Source: Equadaptatus sp045601305 (GTDB taxonomy: Bacteria > Synergistota > Synergistia > Synergistales > Synergistaceae). From it: a stretch of DNA of 9,898 bases. The DNA lies in NCBI GenBank assembly GCA_045601305.1, contig JAZRZG010000054.1, positions 1 to 9,898 of the forward strand, given 5' to 3'. Under the pieces are notes generated by a model. The model saw only the letters and a list, made by a program, of their open reading frames with translations, had not been told where the DNA came from and did not search any database. Made by a program: the position numbers and the translations under genes. Shown here one piece after another: positions 5,917 through 9,898 of this stretch (within the stretch, counting starts at the first letter, position 1; every line of letters begins with the position of its first letter).

Positions 5917-6555
5917 TTACTTTGTCCAGCCGCCGCCTGAGCCGGCAAGCTCCGGAGTCCAGTTGAAGCGTACAAGTCTCATGCCGTTCGGATTTGAGTG
6001 CAGCTCGCAGACGGAGCAGTACTGCATGGGATAATAGAAAACGTTGTTGAGATTAAAGTCAAAATAGTGGCAGAGCAGAGTCCAGATTGTGCCGCCGTGC
6101 ATGACGATGAGCACGTCGCCTTCGGTTTCGGCAAGAATCTTCTCAAGCGCGCTGACGGCGCGTGTCTGCACCTGTCTGAAAGTTTCGCCGCCCGGGCAGG
6201 AGCAGTCGGCAAATTCTTTGCCCGGAATTTCGAAGGTTTCTTTCCATTTGCCGCGCACTTCGTCAAAACTTTTGAGCTCCCATTCGCCCATAAAGATTTC
6301 CTGCAGACCTTCTGCATCCTTAATGTTTTCCTTGCGGTTCGGGAACATAAGCTCTGCGGACTGGCGCGCGCGCAGCATTGTGCTTGTGAAAAGATTTGTC
6401 GGATTGATTCCGAGTTTTGCGCCAAGCGAACGCGCGTGAAGCGTACCGTCATAGCTTAACGGCAGGTCAGTGCCTCCGCCGTAGTAGATGCCCCGCTCAA
6501 CCTCTGGAGCCGCGTGCCGTACAAGATAAATCCTTCTGGTTGCCTGATCTTCCAT
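5917..6555 (-). CDS. Histidine phosphatase superfamily protein (phosphoglycerate mutase / CobC-like)
   Basis: A 212-residue cytosolic enzyme of the histidine phosphatase superfamily, which hydrolyses or transfers phosphate through a phospho-histidine. The signature YLVRHAAPE (10-18) places the catalytic pair at R13-H14, with Ala replacing the Gly of the common RHG motif. The second arginine is R62 in STMLRARQSAE (58-68), the acidic residue is probably E86 in LQEIFMGEWE, and the second histidine is H153 in VMHGGTI. The substrate is not predictable; CobC-like alpha-ribazole phosphatases and broad sugar-phosphate phosphatases look alike at this level. I start at ATG 6553-6555, with AGGTGA 5 bases upstream, rather than at the GTG nine codons earlier (6582), which has no ribosome binding site. 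The start lies inside an inverted repeat. The gene is divergent from the cyclotransferase-like gene, with 109 bases between starts. Confidence 0.88.
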   Translation of the reverse strand: MEDQATRRIYLVRHAAPEVERGIYYGGGTDLPLSYDGTLHARSLGAKLGINPTNLFTSTMLRARQSAELMFPNRKENIKDAEGLQEIFMGEWELKSFDEVRGKWKETFEIPGKEFADCSCPGGETFRQVQTRAVSALEKILAETEGDVLIVMHGGTIWTLLCHYFDFNLNNVFYYPMQYCSVCELHSNPNGMRLVRFNWTPELAGSGGGWTK

Positions 6556-6575
6556 AATCGTCACCTCACGATTAT
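6554..6575 (-). promoter_or_regulatory. Inverted repeat enclosing the ribosome binding site of the phosphatase gene
   Basis: On the minus strand ATAATCGT and ACGATTAT are perfect 8-base arms around a 6-base spacer, GAGGTG, which is part of the Shine-Dalgarno sequence. The second arm runs into the start codon and includes its first two bases. As RNA this would present the ribosome site in a loop and pair the A and U of the AUG; as DNA it could be an operator. Confidence 0.5.
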
Positions 6576-6617
6576 TGTACACGAAAAGTTACAGATTGCA
6601 CAAACTTTCTGTATAGT
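6574..6617. promoter_or_regulatory. Divergent promoter region
   Basis: For the + gene, GTTACA (6588-6593) and TATAGT (6612-6617) with an 18-base gap give a plausible promoter about 48 bases before the start. For the - gene, TACAAT (complement of 6574-6579) is a good -10 element with only a weak -35 (TTGTGC, 18 bases upstream). If that promoter is used, the minus transcript would begin inside the inverted repeat at 6554-6575. Both assignments rest on hexamer similarity alone. Confidence 0.35.
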
Positions 6618-6664
6618 ATAAAATAAAGCTGAAGAAACAGGAGTAACTGAAAAGAGGTGCGGTT

Positions 6665-7156
6665 ATGGGAAGAGCCAACGTTGAAAAATCGATGATTTTT
6701 ATGTACGGAGAGTACATGAATTCCACCAACATGAAGTTTCGCTGTTCGGACGCGCTCTGCTCCGGCATGGCTAAGCTGTCAGGTTTCCGCTTCATCATAA
6801 ACTCACGCGGAGTCGCGGCAATAGTTCCGGACGCAGGAAGCGAAGTTCAGGGAGTGCTTTGGCGCGTAACGCCGTTTGACGAAACAAGCGTGGACAAAAC
6901 GCTTGGCTGCAACGCCTGCGAACCTGAAAAATCACGCTGCAGCAAGGCGGTGTACACCGTTCATACAAGCGCAGGAATGCCGGTCGAAGCGGTTGTGTAC
7001 GCAGAAAAAGACACAACTCCGGGCGAGCCGGCGCAGAGTTATATGCAGAAGGTAATATCAGGCGCCGCGGAGCATGCGGTAGAAAAGAAATACATAGACG
7101 AAGTTCTTCGTCAGTACAAGCCGAAAATCAAACGCGAAACGTTTACGACGTACTAA
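6665..7156 (+). CDS. Gamma-glutamylcyclotransferase-like (AIG2/GGCT family) protein
   Basis: A 163-residue protein with the GGCT-like fold of enzymes that form 5-oxoproline from gamma-glutamyl compounds. Recognisable blocks are FMYGEYMNSTNM (12-23, the place of the YGSN substrate loop), GMAKLSGFRFIINSRGVAAIV (34-54, split by family insertions elsewhere), EVQGVLWRVTP (60-70), VEAVVYAE (107-114) and SYMQKVISGAAEH with a C-terminal YIDEVL. The catalytic glutamate is expected in an LDxxEG motif; here the equivalent stretch reads VDKTLGC, with Leu80 where Glu should be. Next to it is an insertion with three cysteines (C82, C85, C92). The usual YGSN loop is also altered. The protein may therefore be inactive as a cyclotransferase or do something else. 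ATG 6665 follows AGAGGTG with a 5-base gap. A heptamer array begins five bases after the stop. Confidence 0.78.
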   Translation: MGRANVEKSMIFMYGEYMNSTNMKFRCSDALCSGMAKLSGFRFIINSRGVAAIVPDAGSEVQGVLWRVTPFDETSVDKTLGCNACEPEKSRCSKAVYTVHTSAGMPVEAVVYAEKDTTPGEPAQSYMQKVISGAAEHAVEKKYIDEVLRQYKPKIKRETFTTY

Positions 7157-7160
7157 AAAA

Positions 7161-7326
7161 TAAGAGCGCACTTAGCACTTGGCACTCAGCACTTAGGGAA
7201 CGAAAATCTTAAGAGCGCACTTAGCACCTAAAAAACAAAACCTTAAGAGCGCACTTAGCACTTGGCACTCAGCACTTAGGAAAACGAAAATCTTAAGGGC
7301 GCACACAGCACTTAGGGAAAGACAAA
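7161..7326 (+). repeat. Composite heptamer array left of the four-helix-bundle gene
   Basis: Four successive units each begin TAAG[A/G]GCGCAC and carry heptamers of the type TTAGCAC, TTGGCAC and TCAGCAC. Each ends in an A-rich spacer (GGAACGAAAATC, AAAAAACAAAACC, GGAAAACGAAAATC, GGGAAAGACAAAG). Approximate starts are 7161, 7209, 7243 and 7293; the first and third are long (about 49 bases) and the second and fourth are short (about 34). The array starts just after the cyclotransferase-like gene and is inverted relative to the array at 7838-7987. Confidence 0.88.
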
Positions 7327-7380
7327 GACGTTTTAGGTGCGTGTATATAAAGACAAAAAAAGATTTATACGAGGGGTAAA

Positions 7381-7725
7381 ATGCGAGGACTTATCGCATA
7401 TAACAGGTCTTTGGATCTTGTTGAAGAAATATACCGGCTTACACGAAAGCTGCCTGAAGACGAAAAGTTTGGTCTATGTTCCCAGATGCGGCGAGCTGTT
7501 ACGTCAATACCGCTGAATATTGAGGAAGGACAGGCACGTAACACGGACAAAGAATTTGCTAATTTTTTGTTTATAGCAAGAGGTTCAAAATCAGAAGTTA
7601 AAGCACAGCTTGCTATATGCGAGCGGCTTGGTTTTCTTACAAAACAGGATACGAACAAAGCAGGACAAATGCTTGAGGAAGTTGGAAAACTTATCAACGG
7701 TTTGTTAAACAAACTTGATTCTTAA
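7381..7725 (+). CDS. Four-helix-bundle protein, 23S rRNA intervening-sequence protein family
   Basis: A 114-residue all-helical protein of the family first found in 23S rRNA intervening sequences (bIVP, PF05635/TIGR02436-like), related to the Avd accessory proteins of diversity-generating retroelements. The diagnostic central block is LCSQMRRAVTSIPLNIEEGQ (32-51), with RR, SIP and NI-EG, followed by ARNTDKEFANFLFIARGSKSE (52-72, a long helix) and ERLGFLTKQD. Its molecular role is not established; members form pentameric barrels and are thought to bind nucleic acid. GAGGGG (7371-7376) lies 4 bases before the ATG. The gene is visibly more AT-rich than its neighbours and sits alone between inverted repeat arrays, so I infer acquisition by transfer. 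No reverse transcriptase or variable repeat is present, so it is not part of a visible diversity-generating system. Confidence 0.88.
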   Translation: MRGLIAYNRSLDLVEEIYRLTRKLPEDEKFGLCSQMRRAVTSIPLNIEEGQARNTDKEFANFLFIARGSKSEVKAQLAICERLGFLTKQDTNKAGQMLEEVGKLINGLLNKLDS

Positions 7726-7837
7726 GAGGTTCACGGTATCTATGTCTGCAATTCCCGCTTTCGGATTTGTTATTTTCGTATCTCGAATAGAATAATTTTT
7801 GACTTGTGTCTTTGGAATTACTGTTTCTAACGCAAAA

Positions 7838-7987
7838 TGCGCCCGTGAAGTTGGTTTTTCTAAGTGCTAAGTGCGCCTTTACGGTTTTTGTTTTCTAAGT
7901 GCAAAGTGCCAAGTGCTGAGTGCGCCTTTATGGTTTTTGTTTTTTAAGTGCCAAGTGCCAAGTGCTGAGTGCGCCTTTATGGTTTTA
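7838..7987 (-). repeat. Composite heptamer array right of the four-helix-bundle gene
   Basis: After a degenerate first unit (about 7838-7861), three units follow at about 7862, 7897 and 7946. Each consists of AAGTGCN heptamers (2, 4 and 4 of them), then a constant GCGCCTTTA[C/T]GG and a T-rich tail. Read on the minus strand they have the same architecture as the units at 7161-7326 (GCGCAC, then AGCACTT-type heptamers, then an A-rich spacer). The array ends 6 bases before the tRNA gene. The stretch 7726-7837 between the gene and the array is AT-rich and holds no supported gene. Confidence 0.85.
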
Positions 7988-7993
7988 ATACGC

Positions 7994-8070
7994 GTCTCCG
8001 TAGCTCAGCTGGATAGAGCATCCGCCTCCTAAGCGGAAGGTCAACGGTTCAAATCCGTTCGGGGACGCCA
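7994..8070 (+). tRNA. tRNA-Arg, anticodon CCU
   Basis: A 77-base cloverleaf with an encoded CCA end. The acceptor arm GTCTCCG pairs with CGGGGAC, with one G-T pair. The D arm is GCTC/GAGC. The anticodon stem TCCGC/GCGGA (8021-8025 with 8033-8037) closes the loop CTCCTAA with anticodon CCT at 8028-8030, which reads AGG. The T arm AACGG/CCGTT encloses TTCAAAT. The discriminator base is G. The downstream HAD gene starts 25 bases later, so the two may be cotranscribed. No integrase-like gene or duplicated tRNA end is visible here. Confidence 0.97.
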
Positions 8071-8095
8071 GATTTATATTTTGTGAGGGTATATT

Positions 8096-8758
8096 TTGAC
8101 GTACAAAATTGCTGTTTTTGACATGGACGGAACTATTCTTGACACGCTGGACGACCTTGCAGCCGCGATAAATCACGGACTGGATTATTTTGGTCTGCCT
8201 GTGCGGTCAACGGAGGAGGTCAGATGGTTTGTCGGAAACGGCATGCACAAGCTGGCGGAACGGGCAGTGCCGAAGGGCAGTTCACCGGAAACGGTCGAAA
8301 AGGTGTTTGCGGAGATGCACCGCTATTACAAGGACCACTGCGCGGACAACACGAAGCCGTATGACGGTATTCCTGAAATGCTCAGAACGCTGAGGAAGCA
8401 CGGCGTGCTCACCGCCGTTGTCTCCAACAAGGCTGAATATGCGGTGAAAAGCCTGTGCAGGGACTATTTTGACGGATTGTTTGACTACTCCGCCGGCGAC
8501 GCGGAAGGGCGCAGGATTAAGCCTTATCCTGACATGGTAGAGGCTGTTCTTGAACAGGCGGGCGTTGATAAAAGCGAAGCCGCGTATATAGGCGATTCCG
8601 ACGTTGACGTACAGACGGCACACAATTCGGGACTGTTTCCGATTATGGTTGACTGGGGGTTCCGCGGCGAGGCGTTTCTCAGAGAGCATGGCGCGGAGTT
8701 TGTAGTTCATGCGCCGGAGGAAATTCCGCCGCTTCTCGGCGTTGCGGATAAAGACTGA
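8096..8758 (+). CDS. HAD-family hydrolase, phosphoglycolate phosphatase-like
   Basis: A 220-residue haloacid-dehalogenase phosphatase of the Gph type, expected to remove phosphate from a small metabolite such as 2-phosphoglycolate. All four HAD motifs are present: I FDMDGTILDT (8-17; nucleophile D9, acid-base D11), II VVSNK (108-112), III K142 in RIKPYPD, and IV YIGDSDVD (164-171; D167 and D171 bind magnesium). The helical cap between motifs I and II (about 16-85) is the usual size for this subfamily. The start is TTG 8096, supported by GTGAGGG (8083-8089) 6 bases upstream and by the motif I position; there is no better ATG. The dehydrogenase gene begins 28 bases after the stop, suggesting an operon. 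Pyrophosphatase PpaX or a beta-phosphoglucomutase-like role cannot be excluded. Confidence 0.92.
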   Translation: MTYKIAVFDMDGTILDTLDDLAAAINHGLDYFGLPVRSTEEVRWFVGNGMHKLAERAVPKGSSPETVEKVFAEMHRYYKDHCADNTKPYDGIPEMLRTLRKHGVLTAVVSNKAEYAVKSLCRDYFDGLFDYSAGDAEGRRIKPYPDMVEAVLEQAGVDKSEAAYIGDSDVDVQTAHNSGLFPIMVDWGFRGEAFLREHGAEFVVHAPEEIPPLLGVADKD

Positions 8759-8786
8759 ACAAAATATACATTCGGGAGGGATTGAA

Positions 8787-9898
8787 ATGGCAGAAACAAG
8801 GCCTTACGTTTCATGGGAACTTATGAATTCGTTTATGGTTGACGCGTTCAAAGCCTACGGCGTGCCGGAGGAGGACGCGAAAATCTGTGCCGACGTGCTT
8901 CTGGAAAGCGACAGGCGCGGAATCGAAAGTCACGGCTGCAATCGTTTCAAACCTATCTACATCGACCGTATCGTAAAAGGTACGCTGCTTCCCGTCACGA
9001 ATTTTGAAATCCTTAAGGAAACTCCGACAACGGTTGTCGCAGACGCGCATGACGGCATGGGAATGGTTGCCGCGCACAAGGTTATGTCCCTGCTGCTCGA
9101 AAAAGCGAAAAAATACGGCATGGCAGGCGGCGCGATTAAGAATTCCACACACTACGGCATTGCCGGCTACTGGGCAACAATGGCAAGCGGACAGGGTATG
9201 ATCGGAATAACCGGCACAAACGCGCGCCCGTCTATTGCGCCGACGTTCGGTGTTGAGAACATGATGGGTACAAACCCGCTCACCTTTGCTTTGCCGACAG
9301 ACGAAGATTTTCCGTTCTGCATAGACTGCGCAACCTCAATCGTTCAGCGCGGCAAAATAGAATATTACGCCCGCGAAGGCAAGCCCACGCCGGCAGGCAT
9401 GGTTATTGCGCGAGACGGTTCAATTCTGACCGACAGCGGACAGATACTGGAAGACCTTGTCAACAAAACGGCGGCGCTTGCGCCGCTTGGCGGAGCTGGT
9501 GAAGAACTTGCGGGCTACAAGGGCTACGGCTATGCCGCGGTTATCGAAATTCTTTCGGCGGCGCTTGCCGGAGGCAAGTTCATGAAAGCTCTCACCGGCA
9601 TTGACGACGAAGGCAAGCCGCGTATGTACTCGCTCGGACATTTCTTCTTTGTGGTTGACCCTGACGCGTTTATGGGACAGGACACTTTCAGAAAAACAGC
9701 GGGTGACATCTGCCGTGCGCTTCGTGCCTCGCAGAAAGCGCCCGGAGCAGAAAGAATATACACGGCAGGCGAAAAAGAGTGGCTTGCGTGGTGTGACCGC
9801 AAGGACAAAGGCGTTCCTGTCGGCGAAGCCGTTCAAAAAGATTTAACAGACGTGCGCGACGCAAAAAATCTGCCGTACACGTTCCCGTTTGAGAAAAC
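8787..9898 (+). CDS. Malate/L-lactate dehydrogenase family (Ldh_2) oxidoreductase, 3' end missing
   Basis: The first 370 residues of an NAD(P)-dependent oxidoreductase of the Ldh_2 family (PF02615; relatives include malate/sulfolactate dehydrogenases, ureidoglycolate dehydrogenase AllD and YiaK), which oxidise 2-hydroxy acids. Family marks are RRGIESHG (43-50), NSTHYGIAGYW (119-129, conserved His 122), GTNPLTFALP (161-170), CIDCATSIVQRGKIE (178-192), LAPLGG (231-236) and YKGYGYAAVIEILSAAL (244-260). ATG 8787 has GGGAGGG (8774-8780) 6 bases upstream. There is no stop codon before the window edge, but the family is usually 330-360 residues, so little should be missing. The substrate cannot be read from sequence alone. 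The gene follows the HAD phosphatase closely. Confidence 0.92.
   Translation, partial: MAETRPYVSWELMNSFMVDAFKAYGVPEEDAKICADVLLESDRRGIESHGCNRFKPIYIDRIVKGTLLPVTNFEILKETPTTVVADAHDGMGMVAAHKVMSLLLEKAKKYGMAGGAIKNSTHYGIAGYWATMASGQGMIGITGTNARPSIAPTFGVENMMGTNPLTFALPTDEDFPFCIDCATSIVQRGKIEYYAREGKPTPAGMVIARDGSILTDSGQILEDLVNKTAALAPLGGAGEELAGYKGYGYAAVIEILSAALAGGKFMKALTGIDDEGKPRMYSLGHFFFVVDPDAFMGQDTFRKTAGDICRALRASQKAPGAERIYTAGEKEWLAWCDRKDKGVPVGEAVQKDLTDVRDAKNLPYTFPFEK

Noticed and set aside
5758..5940. Open frame of 60 codons on +
   Set aside because: It begins within an AAGTGCT array, runs through the bidirectional terminator and overlaps the 3' end of the phosphatase gene on the other strand.
5998..6459. 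Long open frame on + opposite the phosphatase gene
   Set aside because: It is antisense to a gene with full catalytic motifs; the long frame is a by-product of that gene's codon use.
6580..6582. GTG as the start of the phosphatase gene, adding nine codons
   Set aside because: It has no ribosome binding site, and the added residues would be encoded by the inverted repeat and Shine-Dalgarno region of the better ATG at 6553-6555.
7381..7725. Diversity-generating retroelement accessory gene (avd)
   Set aside because: The protein family is related, but there is no reverse transcriptase, template repeat or variable repeat in the window, and the SIP-NI-EG block is that of the ordinary intervening-sequence protein family.
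7381..7725. Insertion within a 23S rRNA gene
   Set aside because: No rRNA sequence flanks the gene; it is bordered by repeat arrays and a tRNA gene.
7716..7860. Continuous open frame on - downstream of the four-helix-bundle gene, ending with a sequence like AGIADIDTVNLLRIKF
   Set aside because: It has no plausible start codon, arises from the right-hand repeat array and overlaps the 3' end of the four-helix-bundle gene. It may be a decayed fragment, but I cannot support a pseudogene call.

Overview
The window reads as a moderately GC-rich, diderm, anaerobic bacterium. The signs are an autotransporter beta-barrel C-terminus (outer membrane), a three-gene NAD-linked [FeFe]-hydrogenase operon (strict fermentative anaerobe) and strong GGAGG-type ribosome binding sites. 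This combination fits Synergistota (for example Cloacibacillus or Synergistes relatives). That placement is inferred from gene content and protein flavour, not from a marker gene.

Layout, left to right: (1) the 3' end of an autotransporter gene on + (1-465). (2) About 790 bases without a gene (466-1258). It holds a perfectly phased 7-bp tandem array starting on the base after the stop codon, two near-identical ~180-bp blocks containing nested foldback sequences, other 7-bp repeats, a terminator, and the promoter and leader of the next operon. (3) hydC-hydB-hydA (1259-5389), a complete three-subunit soluble hydrogenase closed by a very strong terminator. (4) About 530 bases without a gene (5390-5916), filled with several unrelated families of 7-bp repeats and a bidirectional terminator. 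(5) A histidine-phosphatase (phosphoglycerate mutase-like) gene on - (5917-6555), divergent from a gamma-glutamylcyclotransferase-like gene on + (6665-7156). (6) A small four-helix-bundle gene of the 23S-rRNA intervening-sequence protein family (7381-7725), enclosed by inverted arrays of composite 7-bp repeats. (7) tRNA-Arg(CCU), a phosphoglycolate-phosphatase-like HAD gene, and a malate/L-lactate dehydrogenase-family gene that runs off the right edge.

Functionally the core is the hydrogenase. HydC (NuoE-like), HydB (NuoF-like, with extra N- and C-terminal iron-sulfur domains) and HydA (catalytic, H-cluster plus accessory clusters) resemble the Thermotoga HydABC / Desulfovibrio Hnd type, which couples NADH and reduced ferredoxin to H2. 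The Hyd maturation genes are not in this window. The other genes look like housekeeping or accessory genes with no obvious pathway link to it.

The most unusual content is intergenic. At least six sequence-unrelated heptanucleotide families share the same 7-bp period, and the commonest one (TTAGCAC / GTGCTAA) changes orientation between intergenic spaces so that gene blocks are bracketed by inverted arrays.
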